From JAEUJM01 sp041908445 (lineage in GTDB: Bacteria; Actinomycetota; Acidimicrobiia; Acidimicrobiales; DATDAH01), in the NCBI GenBank assembly GCA_041908445.1, contig JAYRFK010000065.1, forward strand, positions 1 to 64,000: a stretch of DNA of 64,000 nt, in the 5' to 3' direction. A program made the translations under genes and the position numbers. How positions within the stretch are numbered: position 1 is the stretch's first letter; every line of letters begins with the position of its first letter. Below are positions 8,895 through 17,189 of the stretch, in pieces. The notes under the pieces are model-generated. The model had not been told where the DNA came from. It did no database searches and was given only the letters and a program-made list of their open reading frames with translations.

Positions 8895-9256
8895 TGGCCC
8901 GCAACGTCCTCGGTGGCGAGCTGGCGTCGTGCAGCGAGTCGCCCCGCACCGGCTTCTACCGCAACGGGTGCTGCGACACCGGCCCCGGCGACCTCGGCGT
9001 GCACACGGTCTGCGCCCGGGTCACCGCGGAGTTCCTCGCCTACTCGGCGTCGGTGGGCAACGACCTGTCGACCCCGCACCCCGAGCTCGAGTTCCCGGGC
9101 CTGCAGCCCGGTGACCAGTGGTGCCTGTGCGCCCCCCGCTGGCAGGAGGCGCTGGAGGCGGGGGTCGCCCCGCCGGTCGTGCTCGAGGCGACCCACGTCG
9201 GCACCCTCGAGTGGTGCGACCTGGCCGACCTGCAGGCCCACGCCGTCGAGGCCTGA
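8894..9256 (+). CDS. DUF2237 family protein
   Basis: 120 residues, full length for this family of small conserved bacterial proteins. Pattern: NVLGGELASCSESPRTGFYR, GCCDTGPGDLGVHTVCA, FLAYSASVGNDLSTP and GDQWCLCAPRW. It contains six cysteines, including an adjacent pair and a CLC, which may be structural or metal-binding; the family has no established function. Starts at the last base of the preceding stop and ends the operon. A palindromic element follows ten bases after the stop. Confidence 0.85.
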   Translation: MARNVLGGELASCSESPRTGFYRNGCCDTGPGDLGVHTVCARVTAEFLAYSASVGNDLSTPHPELEFPGLQPGDQWCLCAPRWQEALEAGVAPPVVLEATHVGTLEWCDLADLQAHAVEA

Positions 9257-9266
9257 GCCCCGACCG

Positions 9267-9317
9267 CGTTCTGGCGTCGCGGGCGCCCGCTGAGCGGGCG
9301 CGGCTGACGCCAGAACG
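9267..9317. repeat. Palindromic 3'-end element, copy A
   Basis: 51 bp. Twelve-base perfect arms CGTTCTGGCGTC (9267-9278) and GACGCCAGAACG (9306-9317) enclose a second perfect dyad, GCGCCCGC-TGA-GCGGGCGC (9283-9301). Lies between convergent stops at 9256 and 9330. Probably acts as a bidirectional terminator or mRNA 3'-end stabiliser, but it has no T-tract. One of ten copies in the window. Confidence 0.8.
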
Positions 9318-9329
9318 GAGAGCCGGCGC

Positions 9330-9983
9330 TCAGTCGGCGTCGGCGGGGAGGACGGGAACCTGCGAGGCGCGGCGGTCGCGCTCGCAGGCCGCCCGCACGT
9401 GGCACCCGGTCAGGTGGTCGTTGACCAGGCCGAGGGACTGCATCGCCGCGTAGGCGGTGGTGGGCCCCACGAACCGGAAGCCGTGGCGCTTCAACGCCTT
9501 CGAGAGCGCGGTCGACTCCGGGCTCGTCGCGGGGAGGTCGCCGAGGTGGGCTGGGGCGGGGCGGCCCCGCCGCCGGGGCTCGAAGGACCAGACCAGCGCC
9601 GCCAGCGAACCGACGCGGTCCTGCACCTCCAGCACCGCCCGGCTGTTGGCGATGGCGGCCTCGATCTTGCCCCGGTGGCGGACGATGCCGGCGTCGCCGA
9701 GCAGGCGCTCGACGTCGGCCTCGCCGAAGCGGGCGACCGCCTCGGGATCGAAGCCGGCGAACGCGGCGCGGAAGGCCTCGCGCTTGCGCAGGATGGTGAG
9801 CCAGGAGAGCCCGGACTGGAAGCCCTCCAGGCAGAGCTTCTCGTAGAGCCGGACGTCGTCGACCACCGGCCGGCCCCACTCGTCGTCGTGGTAGGCGGCG
9901 TAGTCGGCGGTGCCCGTCGACCACGGGCACCGGCGCTTGCCGTCGCCGCTGCGCTCGACGCCCTGCGCCGCCCAGTCGGTCAC
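9330..9983 (-). CDS. tag: DNA-3-methyladenine glycosylase I
   Basis: 217 residues. Removes 3-methyladenine from DNA in the base-excision pathway. It matches E. coli Tag motif by motif: zinc ligands Cys19, His32, His190 and Cys194 (E. coli Cys4, His17, His175, Cys179), the YHDDEWG block, and the base-binding pocket CLEGFQSGLSW with Glu53 and Trp61. GTG start at 9983. The N-terminal 15 residues before CPW are longer than in E. coli, and the C-terminal tail is Arg/Asp-rich. Follows DUF2804 after 19 bases and so may be co-transcribed. Confidence 0.95.
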   Translation of the reverse strand: MTDWAAQGVERSGDGKRRCPWSTGTADYAAYHDDEWGRPVVDDVRLYEKLCLEGFQSGLSWLTILRKREAFRAAFAGFDPEAVARFGEADVERLLGDAGIVRHRGKIEAAIANSRAVLEVQDRVGSLAALVWSFEPRRRGRPAPAHLGDLPATSPESTALSKALKRHGFRFVGPTTAYAAMQSLGLVNDHLTGCHVRAACERDRRASQVPVLPADAD

Positions 9984-10002
9984 CGGGACGCCCCCGGGTG
10001 GC

Positions 10003-11058
10003 TCACCACCGGTTGCGGGCCTCCTCGGCCCAGCCAGGCACCCCGTCGAAGGTGACCTCGTCGCCCTCCTCGGTGCGCAGGCGCCCGGACCAGTGCCCGA
10101 ACACCTGGTGGACCTCCATCGAGAGCACGCCGAGGCTGGTGCGGGAGTGCTTGTCGTGGAAGGGGTCGAGGCGGGCCTCCACGAGCCCGCCGGCGGTGTC
10201 GGTCACCCGCCACGGCTCGAGGGGCCGGTCCCAGTCGTACGCCCAGTCGAGCTCGTCGTGGACCTTGGTCAGGCGGCCGTCGATGCAGAGGGCGTTCTCG
10301 GTGTGACCGGTGCCCTCGGTCCACTTGCCCCCGAACTGCAGGCCGACGAGGCGGCCGTCGGTCGAGCGGCCCGACCCCGAGCCCCAGTTCCACCGGATCG
10401 AGTAGGGCCACAGGCCGCGCCCGAGGTCGAGCGTGCCGAAGGCCTCCTCGGGCGAGCCGGGCTCGCCGCCGACGACGATCTCCTCGTCGCCGAGGCGCAC
10501 CGTGCCGCGGGCGGCCCGGGTGTTCTGCTTCGACGTGTACTGGAAGCGCTTGTCGGACCAGGGGATGACCACGTTCATGGTCTCGTGGGCGGGCGGGCGC
10601 TCGACGACGAGGTCGACCGCCACCGGGCCATGCGGCGTGTCGGGCGCGGTGGCGGTGAGGTGGGTGGCGTCGGGGCGCTCGTCGATCCCAACCGAGCACC
10701 CCTTGGACCGGAAGGACATGGTGCCCGTGCAGGGCTCGTCGGGGAGCTGGAACCCTCGGCCCAGCGGGACGACCTGGCTCACGTCGATCACCAGGCCGTC
10801 CGAGGGGCGGAGGATCCAGAGCCCGGCGATGCCGATGTAGTCGACGTCGGCGTAGGTCGCGGACACGACCAGGTCGGGCCCGGTGACGCACCAGTACTCC
10901 CAGCGCTTGCGACGCCCCCAGGGGCCGTGCAGGTTCGCCCGGTGCAGCGGGCGCCGGGACCAGCCGCGAGCGCCGGCGGCGAGGCGCCCGCGGTCGTCGC
11001 AGAGGTCGACCGGCTCGGTCAGTTCCCGCTCGACGCCGGCCGTGGACGGGTCAGCCAC
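10003..11058 (-). CDS. DUF2804 family protein
   Basis: About 351 residues. Recognised from LCDDRGRLAAGARGWSRRPLHRANL, GRRKRWEYWCVTGPDLVVSATYADVDYIG and the repeated Trp/Gly beta-strands (WNWGSGSGRSTDGRLVGLQFGGKW). The family is conserved in actinobacteria and fungi and probably forms a beta-barrel-like fold; the function is unknown. The GTG at 11058 is chosen because it overlaps the stop of the upstream gene (stop at 11051-11053) and excludes a low-complexity Thr/Pro stretch encoded further up. Second gene of a minus-strand run ending in tag. Confidence 0.75.
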   Translation of the reverse strand: MADPSTAGVERELTEPVDLCDDRGRLAAGARGWSRRPLHRANLHGPWGRRKRWEYWCVTGPDLVVSATYADVDYIGIAGLWILRPSDGLVIDVSQVVPLGRGFQLPDEPCTGTMSFRSKGCSVGIDERPDATHLTATAPDTPHGPVAVDLVVERPPAHETMNVVIPWSDKRFQYTSKQNTRAARGTVRLGDEEIVVGGEPGSPEEAFGTLDLGRGLWPYSIRWNWGSGSGRSTDGRLVGLQFGGKWTEGTGHTENALCIDGRLTKVHDELDWAYDWDRPLEPWRVTDTAGGLVEARLDPFHDKHSRTSLGVLSMEVHQVFGHWSGRLRTEEGDEVTFDGVPGWAEEARNRW

Positions 11059-11476
11059 CGGCGCGGCCCCCGGTGCCGCCGGCGTCGTCGGCGCCGTCGT
11101 CGTCCTCGGGGTCGGCCGGGTCGGCCGGGTCGGTGTCGCGCCCACCCCGCAGCCCGAAGCGGCGCAGGGTGTCGTTCGCCCACATGGCCGGGCCGACCGT
11201 CACCTCCATGGCGTCGACCAGGCGGCTCACCTGGTGGGTGAGCTCGCCGACGTCGCCGATGGTGTCGGCCATGCCGCCGCGCAGGTCGTCCACGCCGGCG
11301 ACCACGGCGCTGAAGCGGTCGATGGCCTGGTCGAGCTTGGCGATGGTGCCGTCGAGGCTGCTCAGGGTGGCGTGCATGTGGTCCACCGTGGCGTTGAGGG
11401 CCTCGAGGGTCTCGTCGACGTTGAGGACCGCGTCGGCCATGCGGCGGGCCCGCGACGGCGTCCGCTCGCTCGACAT
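11051..11476 (-). CDS. Small amphipathic-helical protein, function unknown
   Basis: 141 residues. Residues about 15-95 are one long amphipathic helix with regularly spaced Leu/Val/Met and Asp (LEALNATVDHMHATLSSLDG..., AIDRFSAVVAGVDDLRGGM), like phasin, apolipoprotein or methyl-accepting helical-bundle segments. The C terminus is a disordered Asp/Pro/Gly tail. No signal peptide or membrane segment. TACCGT (11483-11488) ends six bases before the start, so the mRNA is probably leaderless. A helical surface or granule coat is a guess only. Confidence 0.7.
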   Translation of the reverse strand: MSSERTPSRARRMADAVLNVDETLEALNATVDHMHATLSSLDGTIAKLDQAIDRFSAVVAGVDDLRGGMADTIGDVGELTHQVSRLVDAMEVTVGPAMWANDTLRRFGLRGGRDTDPADPADPEDDDGADDAGGTGGRAGG

Positions 11477-11522
11477 GGCGTGACGGTACCCCGGCCCGGG
11501 CCCGCGGCGGGCGGGTGGGACC

Positions 11523-12083
11523 TCAGCCGGTGACCGTGAAGGCGGTGATCATGCCCTCTTCGACGTGGCTCACGGTGGTGCCGTCCTGCTCCTCGACGAT
11601 GTTGCAGAGCAGGGTGTAGTCGCCGGCCTCGAGGGCGAAGGTGCCGGCGCAGGTCTCGCCGGCGGGGAACGGGGTGATCTCGCCCACGAAGGCGTCGGCC
11701 TCGTCGAGGGCGTCCTCGTCCACGCGGCCGTCGACGATCTCGAGGCTGTCGGGCGTGCCCTTCACGACCACCAGCTCGTGGACCTCGGTGCCGTCGTTGG
11801 TGGCGTCGAAGGCGATGTTGCCGGCGGCGACCTCGTCGGGGTCGGCGCTCACGCTGAACTCGTCGAGGGTGACCGCCACCTCGGTGTCGGGCTCGAGGTC
11901 GTCGCCCACCGGCTCGCAGGCCGCCTCCGCGGTCGAGCCGGACCCCGACCCCGAGCCGGACCCGCTGCCGCTGCCGCTGCCGCTCGAGCGGACGTTGCCG
12001 CCGTCGTCGGTGCAGGCGGCGCCGACGCCCAGGAGCAGGGCGGCGGTGGCGGTGGCAGCGAGGAGGCGGAGCGAGGGGCGCAT
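11523..12083 (-). CDS. Cupredoxin-like (plastocyanin-type) lipoprotein
   Basis: 186 residues. A signal peptide ends in a lipobox with Cys24 (LGVGAAC), then an (SG)n linker at about 33-50 encoded by a hexamer repeat, then a cupredoxin fold. Type 1 copper ligands appear complete: His102 (VHELVV), Cys160 (LLCNIV), His173 and Met178 (SHVEEGM). Such proteins carry electrons or buffer copper outside the membrane. The redox partner is not apparent in adjacent genes; NirK at 32777 carries its own similar domain. A dyad lies 55-72 bp upstream. Confidence 0.82.
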   Translation of the reverse strand: MRPSLRLLAATATAALLLGVGAACTDDGGNVRSSGSGSGSGSGSGSGSGSTAEAACEPVGDDLEPDTEVAVTLDEFSVSADPDEVAAGNIAFDATNDGTEVHELVVVKGTPDSLEIVDGRVDEDALDEADAFVGEITPFPAGETCAGTFALEAGDYTLLCNIVEEQDGTTVSHVEEGMITAFTVTG

Positions 12084-12137
12084 GGAGGATCCTTCGGTCG
12101 ACGGCGTGGCCGGACGGTAGCCGAACGAGCCATGTGA

Positions 12138-12155
12138 TGTAAAGCTTCCCTTACA
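12138..12155. promoter_or_regulatory. Imperfect dyad TGTAA-n8-TTACA upstream of the cupredoxin lipoprotein
   Basis: TGTAAAG at 12138-12144 mirrored by CTTACA at 12150-12155. It is an AT-rich island in GC-rich DNA about 55 bp above the lipoprotein start, and on the minus strand TTACAT with TACCGT 17 bases later could form a promoter. Operator identity is unknown. Confidence 0.35.
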
Positions 12156-12179
12156 AGAGGTGGTGCATGGCGTCGTGCG

Positions 12180-13307
12180 TCAGTGCCGGACCTCGTAGTA
12201 GAGGTTGGCGGGATCGTCGAAGTCGTGGACCGTGAACCGGGTGAAGCCCGCCTCCCGGGTCATGCGCTCGGCCACGGCGGTGCTGAAGCCCAACGTCCCC
12301 AGGCCGGCACCGCCCGGCTCCGAGAGGGCCGACGACAGGCAGCCCGTCACCGAGAAGCCGTACATCATGGCGAGCATCGGGTTGCGCCGGTCCCGGGCCC
12401 AGTCGCCGCTGCAGCGGATGTCCTTGATGAGCCAGGTGCCGTCGGCGGCGAGGCCACGGTGCACGGCGGCGATGGCGTCGGCCGGCCGGGTCATGTCGTG
12501 TAGGCAGTCGAAGGTCAGGACGAGGCCGAATCGGCCGTCGGCGGGCAGGTCCTCGGCGCGGGCCTCGTGGAGCTCGACGTTCGTGAGCCCGAGCTCCGCG
12601 ACGCGGACGCCGGCCCGGTCGAGTGCGTGGCGGGAGAGGTCGAAGCCGTGGAAGCGGGAGGCCGGGTAGGCCTCGGCCAGCGCGGTGAGGGCCACGCCGG
12701 CGCCGCACCCGACGTCAGCGACCTCGATGCCGGCGGTCAGGGCCCCGTGGACCCCGTCGAGGGCGGGCACGATGCGGGGGACGAGGGCGATCCGGGCCCA
12801 CGGCGCGAGCGAGCGCTCGGTCTGGTGGGCCTCGGCGGGGCCGAGCTCGTCGTAGGTGAGGCCCACGCCCGTGCGGAAGGCCTCGGCCAGGCCGTCGATG
12901 ACCCCGGGGTCCGGCAGTGCCGTGAACGCCCCGGCGGCGAAGGCGAGGCTCGTCTCCTCGGCGACCAGGACCTCGACGCCCTCGGGGCGCAGCTCGAAGC
13001 GCTCGCCGTCGTCGGACGCCAGCAGGTCGGCGGCGGCGTTGCCCCGCAGCCACTCGAGCAGCCACCGCTCGTCCAGTCCGGTGGCGTCCGCGAGCTCGGC
13101 GGCCGTGACCGGCCCGGCGCCGGCGAGGGCCCGGTAGAGGCCGAGGCGGTCGCCGAGGTGGATCAGCACCGAGACGACCTGGCCCTGTCGGAAGCTCCAG
13201 ACCCGGAAGGCGTAGGCGCCGACCGCGTCCGGGTCGGCGGTGCCGGTGGCGGCGGCCGCGGCGGCGGTCCGGGTGCTCGTGTGCGCGGTGTGGTCCGGTG
13301 CGGCCAT
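12180..13307 (-). CDS. SAM-dependent methyltransferase with N-terminal winged helix
   Basis: 375 residues. The N-terminal half has the helix-turn-helix dimerisation fold seen in O-methyltransferase-like proteins (LYRALAGAGPVTAAELADATGLDERWLLEWLRG, about 58-90). The C-terminal half carries motif I EVADVGCGAGVALTALA, FHGFDLS and FGLVLTFDCLHDM. This layout matches the mycobacterial Rv2258c-type methyltransferases, whose substrate is unresolved. AGGGGG precedes the ATG at 13307. Gene order suggests a monocistronic unit, divergent from the GerMN lipoprotein. Confidence 0.85.
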   Translation of the reverse strand: MAAPDHTAHTSTRTAAAAAATGTADPDAVGAYAFRVWSFRQGQVVSVLIHLGDRLGLYRALAGAGPVTAAELADATGLDERWLLEWLRGNAAADLLASDDGERFELRPEGVEVLVAEETSLAFAAGAFTALPDPGVIDGLAEAFRTGVGLTYDELGPAEAHQTERSLAPWARIALVPRIVPALDGVHGALTAGIEVADVGCGAGVALTALAEAYPASRFHGFDLSRHALDRAGVRVAELGLTNVELHEARAEDLPADGRFGLVLTFDCLHDMTRPADAIAAVHRGLAADGTWLIKDIRCSGDWARDRRNPMLAMMYGFSVTGCLSSALSEPGGAGLGTLGFSTAVAERMTREAGFTRFTVHDFDDPANLYYEVRH

Positions 13308-13487
13308 GGGTCCCCCTGGGTGCGTGCGGGGCCCCCGGCGGGTGGCGGCCCGGCGCCATCATCGTGGATCGGCGGCGGGGCGATCGACGACGACGCGTCC
13401 AGGGCCGAGGTGCCCTACCCCGCGGGTGCAGGTGACCGTACGATCGGAGCCGGACCGGGTGCCCGCCCGGCCGCCGAGGAGGTGCCC

Positions 13488-14384
13488 GTGCGCCGTCGAT
13501 CCCGCCCCCGCCACCGGTCCGCCGGCGCCCTGCTCGCCGCCCCCCTCCTGTTCCTCGCCCTCCTCGCCGGCTGCGGGAGCGACGGCGACGACACCGCCGG
13601 GTCGACCTCGACCACCGCCGCGCCCGCCACCACCACGTCCACCGGTGGCGCCACGACGACCACCGCCGGAGCCGGCGGTGAGGCCGACGTGCTCGTCTAC
13701 TTCACCCGCGGCGAGAAGGTGGCCACCGGCGGCGAGGCGGTCGCCACGCCGGCCGTGGCCCGCGGCGCGCTCGAGGCGCTGTTGGCCGGACCGGACGGCG
13801 TGGAGGCCGGTGCCGGCCTCGCCACCGCCATCCCCGGCGGGGTCGAGCTGCTCGGCGTCGACATCAGCGGGGGCACCGCCACGGTCGACCTCTCGTCCGA
13901 CTTCGGTTCGGGGGGCGGCAGCCTCTCGATGCAGCTCCGGGTGGCGCAGGTCGTGTTCACCCTCACCCAGTTCGACTCGGTCGAGCAGGTCGACGTCCAC
14001 CTCGACGGCGAGGCGGTCGACGGCATCGGCGGCGAGGGCGTGCCCTCCGAGGACCTCACCCGGGCCGACTTCACCGACGTCACCCCGCTCGTGCTCGTCG
14101 AGTCGCCGGTACCCGGCGAGACGGTGTCGTCGCCGATCCGCCTGAGCGGGCTCTCCAACACCTTCGAGGCCAACGTGCGCTTCACCGTGACCGCCGCCGA
14201 CGGCACGGTGCTGGCCGACGGCCACACCACCGCCACCGCGGGCACCGGCACGTGGGGCACGTTCTCGGTCGACGTCCCCCTCGACGGGTCGCCCACGGGT
14301 GCCGGGACGGTGACCGCCTTCGAGGACAGCGCCGAGGACGGCTCGCCGGTCAACGTCTACGACGTCCCCGTCACCTTCGGCTGA
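13488..14384 (+). CDS. GerMN/Gmad2 domain lipoprotein
   Basis: 298 residues. Signal peptide with lipobox LLAGC (Cys29), a Thr-rich linker, a GerMN domain (LVYFTRGEKVATGGEAVATPAVARGALEALLAGP, SVEQVDVHLDG) and a C-terminal Gmad2 immunoglobulin-like domain (VESPVPGETVSSPIRLSG, GTWGTFSVDVPL). GerMN occurs in spore germination protein GerM and in actinobacterial LpqB; in non-sporulating actinobacteria it marks envelope lipoproteins of unknown role. GTG at 13488 follows a GAGGAGG ribosome site. The next gene starts eight bases after the stop. Confidence 0.85.
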   Translation: MRRRSRPRHRSAGALLAAPLLFLALLAGCGSDGDDTAGSTSTTAAPATTTSTGGATTTTAGAGGEADVLVYFTRGEKVATGGEAVATPAVARGALEALLAGPDGVEAGAGLATAIPGGVELLGVDISGGTATVDLSSDFGSGGGSLSMQLRVAQVVFTLTQFDSVEQVDVHLDGEAVDGIGGEGVPSEDLTRADFTDVTPLVLVESPVPGETVSSPIRLSGLSNTFEANVRFTVTAADGTVLADGHTTATAGTGTWGTFSVDVPLDGSPTGAGTVTAFEDSAEDGSPVNVYDVPVTFG

Positions 14385-14391
14385 GGCCGTC

Positions 14392-15390
14392 GTGCGCGCC
14401 TGGGTCGTCCGCACGCCGGGGCCGGTCGACGCCGGACCCCTCGTCGCCGTCGAGCGCCCGGTCCCCGAGCCGGGTCCCGGCGAGGTGCGCGTCCGCGTGT
14501 CCGCCTGCGGGGTGTGCCGGACCGACCTCCACCTCGCCGAGGGCGACCTGGCGCCCCACGGCCACGACGTGGTCCCGGGCCACGAGGTCGTCGGCGTGGT
14601 GGACGCGCTGGGCCCCGGCGCCGGCCGGTTCGCGCTCGGCGAACGCATCGGCATCGCCTGGCTGCGCCACACCTGCGGGGTGTGCCGGTTCTGCGCCCGG
14701 GGCGACGAGAACCTCTGCCTGACGCCGCGCTTCACCGGCTGGGACGCGGACGGCGGGTACGCCGAGCACGCCGTGGTCGACGAGCGCTACGCCTACCGCC
14801 TGCCCCCGTCGTTCGACGACCAGCGGGTGGCGCCGCTGCTCTGCGCCGGGATCATCGGCTACCGGGCCCTGCAGCGGGCCGAGCTGCCCGAGGGCGGGCG
14901 CCTCGGCATCTACGGCTTCGGGGGCTCGGCCCACCTCGCCGCCCAGGTCGCACTGGCCCAGGGGGCCACGGTCCACGTGATGACCCGCTCGGCCGACGCC
15001 CGCCGCCTCGCGCTCGAGCTCGGCGCGGCCTCGGCTGGCGACACCTACGACGCCCCGCCCGAGTCCCTCGACTCGGCCATCGTGTTCGCGCCGGTGGGCG
15101 GGATCGTGCCGGCGGCGCTCGAGGCCCTCGATCGGGGCGGCACCTGCGCCATCGCCGGCATCCACCTCTCCGACGTCCCCGTGCTCGACTACCAGCGCCA
15201 CCTGTTCCAGGAGCGCCAGGTCCGCTCGGTCACCGCCAACACCCGCGCCGACGGGGAGGCGTTCCTCGCGATCGCCGAGCAGATCGACATCCGGGTCCAC
15301 ACCGAGGCGTACCCCCTGGACCGGGCGGACGAGGCCCTCGCCGACCTCGCCCACGACCGCGTCACCGGAGCCGCCGTCCTCCTCCCCTGA
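14392..15390 (+). CDS. Zinc-dependent alcohol dehydrogenase (MDR family)
   Basis: 332 residues. Catalytic zinc ligand Cys42 (ACGVCRTDLH) with His64-Glu65 (PGHE), structural zinc cysteines in HTCGVCRFCARGDENLC, and the cofactor-binding GFGGSAHLAAQ. It resembles the AdhP/AdhA-like alcohol dehydrogenase branch, which oxidises primary alcohols or reduces aldehydes with NAD(P). GTG start eight bases after the lipoprotein stop suggests a shared transcript. A hairpin follows the stop. Confidence 0.87.
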   Translation: MRAWVVRTPGPVDAGPLVAVERPVPEPGPGEVRVRVSACGVCRTDLHLAEGDLAPHGHDVVPGHEVVGVVDALGPGAGRFALGERIGIAWLRHTCGVCRFCARGDENLCLTPRFTGWDADGGYAEHAVVDERYAYRLPPSFDDQRVAPLLCAGIIGYRALQRAELPEGGRLGIYGFGGSAHLAAQVALAQGATVHVMTRSADARRLALELGAASAGDTYDAPPESLDSAIVFAPVGGIVPAALEALDRGGTCAIAGIHLSDVPVLDYQRHLFQERQVRSVTANTRADGEAFLAIAEQIDIRVHTEAYPLDRADEALADLAHDRVTGAAVLLP

Positions 15391-15403
15391 AACGACCCTT
15401 CCT

Positions 15404-15442
15404 CCAGCAGGAACGCGCGGTCTGACCTTCCGTTTCTGCTGG
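15404..15442. terminator. Terminator-like hairpin after the alcohol dehydrogenase gene
   Basis: Arms CCAGCAGGAACG (15404-15415) and CGTTTCTGCTGG (15431-15442) pair with one mismatch and can extend outward through TTC/GAA. It lies 13 bases past the stop and 58 bases before the acyl-CoA ligase start. Its CCAG and CGTT edges recall the palindrome family but are arranged differently, so it is listed separately. Confidence 0.55.
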
Positions 15443-15499
15443 AAGAACGAAGACGTTGGGGGCTCGGCGGGGCCGGGCGGGGGGTAGGGTCGCCCGCCG

Positions 15500-17176
15500 A
15501 TGGACTACGCCGAGGCCGTCGCCGCCGTCACCGCCCCCGGGGCGCCCTTCGAGACGGTCCCCCTCGACGTCGGCGGCCACACCGTCACCGCCTTCGAGAA
15601 CGCGCCGGCGACGCTGCGCGCCCTGACGGTGACGACCGCGGCGCGCGGCGACGCGGTCTTCCTGGTCTACGAGGACGAGCGCTGGACCTTCGCCCGCTTC
15701 CACGAGGAGGTCGCCGCCCTCGCCACCGCCCTGGTCGAGCGCTACGGCGTCGGCAAGGGCGACCGGGTCGCGGTGGCCATGCGCAACTACCCCGAGTGGG
15801 TCGTGAGCTTCGCCGCCATCACCGCGGTGGGGGCCGTGTCGGTGTCGTTCAACGCGTGGTGGACCGAGGAGGAGGTCGACTACGCCCTCGGCGACTGCAC
15901 GCCGACCGTGCTCGTCGCCGACGTCGAGCGCGTCGAGCGGGCCCGGGCCGCCTGTGCGCGCCGGGGCATCGCCCTCGTGGGGGTCCGCTGCCCGGCGGGC
16001 ACCGCCGGCGCCGAGCCGTGGGACGACGTGGTCCTGCGGGGCGCGCCGCTGCCCGACGTGGAGGTCGCCGGCGAGGACGACGCCACCATCCTCTACACGT
16101 CGGGGACGACCGGGCACCCCAAGGGCGCGGTCTCGACCAACGGGGCCGTCGTGCAGGCGCTGTTCGGCTTCGCCTGCCGGTCGGCGGTCGACCGCCTGCG
16201 GGCGCCGGCGCCGGACAAGCCCGAGGACGCGCCGCCGTCGCTGCCGCCGACGTTCATCCTCGTGGTGCCCCTCTTCCACGTCACCGGCTGCGTCCCCGTC
16301 ATGCTGAGCTGCCTGTTCGGCGGGCTCAAGCTGGTGATGATGCGCAAGTGGGACCCGGAGCGGGCCCTCGAGCTCATCGACCGCGAGCAGGTGACCAACT
16401 TCGTCGGCGTGCCAACGCAGAGCTGGGACCTGCTGGCGTCGCCCCGCTTCGGCGAGTTCGACACGTCGAGCCTGCGAGGTGTGGGTGGCGGCGGGGCGCC
16501 GGCGCCACCCGAGCTGGTGAAGCGGGTGGCCAAGGGCTTCCCGACGGCCAGCCCCGGCATCGGCTACGGCATGACCGAGACCAACGCCTACGGCCCCCAG
16601 AACGGCGGCGACGACTACCTGACCCACCCGACCAGCACGGGGCGGGCGACGCCCATCCTGCAGGTCGAGGTCCGCGACCCCGACGGCGAGCCGGTGCCCG
16701 TGGGGGAGCGGGGCGAGATCTGGTTCCGGGGCCCAAACCTCATCCGGGGCTACTGGAACAATCCGGAGGCCACCGCCGAGGTCCTGGTCGACGGCTGGCT
16801 GCGCAGCGGCGACATCGGCCGGGTCGACGACGACGGGTTCGTCTACGTCGAGGACCGGGCCAAGGACATGGTGCTGCGGGCCGGCGAGAACGTGTACTGC
16901 GCCGAGGTGGAGGCGGTCCTCTACGAGCACCCCGCCGTGCACGAGGCGGCGGTGTTCGGCATCCCCCACGAGCGCCTCGGCGAGGAGGTCGCCGCCGCGG
17001 TGATGCTGCGGGCGGGCGAGACCGCCACCGCCGAGGACCTCCAGGCCCACGTGGCCGAGCACCTCGCCGCGTTCAAGGTGCCGACCAAGGTCGCGCTCTG
17101 GACCGAGCCGCTGCCCCGCAACGCCAGCGGCAAGATCCTGAAGCGCGAGCTGCGCGACCTCGTCGCCGCCAGGTGA
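15500..17176 (+). CDS. AMP-forming acyl-CoA synthetase (FadD-like)
   Basis: 558 residues, typical length. Activates a carboxylic acid with ATP to the acyl-adenylate and then the CoA thioester. Motifs: P-loop ILYTSGTTGHPKG, GYGMTETN (A5), GWLRSGDIG (A7), and the catalytic lysine region PRNASGKILKREL near the C terminus. The substrate could be a fatty or aromatic acid; neighbours do not decide it. TAGGGT (15485-15490) nine bases before the ATG suggests a leaderless mRNA. The GNAT gene follows 13 bases downstream. Confidence 0.92.
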   Translation: MDYAEAVAAVTAPGAPFETVPLDVGGHTVTAFENAPATLRALTVTTAARGDAVFLVYEDERWTFARFHEEVAALATALVERYGVGKGDRVAVAMRNYPEWVVSFAAITAVGAVSVSFNAWWTEEEVDYALGDCTPTVLVADVERVERARAACARRGIALVGVRCPAGTAGAEPWDDVVLRGAPLPDVEVAGEDDATILYTSGTTGHPKGAVSTNGAVVQALFGFACRSAVDRLRAPAPDKPEDAPPSLPPTFILVVPLFHVTGCVPVMLSCLFGGLKLVMMRKWDPERALELIDREQVTNFVGVPTQSWDLLASPRFGEFDTSSLRGVGGGGAPAPPELVKRVAKGFPTASPGIGYGMTETNAYGPQNGGDDYLTHPTSTGRATPILQVEVRDPDGEPVPVGERGEIWFRGPNLIRGYWNNPEATAEVLVDGWLRSGDIGRVDDDGFVYVEDRAKDMVLRAGENVYCAEVEAVLYEHPAVHEAAVFGIPHERLGEEVAAAVMLRAGETATAEDLQAHVAEHLAAFKVPTKVALWTEPLPRNASGKILKRELRDLVAAR

Positions 17177-17189
17177 ACGGGGCCGAGCG

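Noticed and set aside
13359..15354. Long minus-strand open frames opposite the GerMN lipoprotein and alcohol dehydrogenase
   Set aside because: Arg/Gly/Val-rich translations without any family motif, opposite genes with intact catalytic motifs; high GC keeps stops rare.
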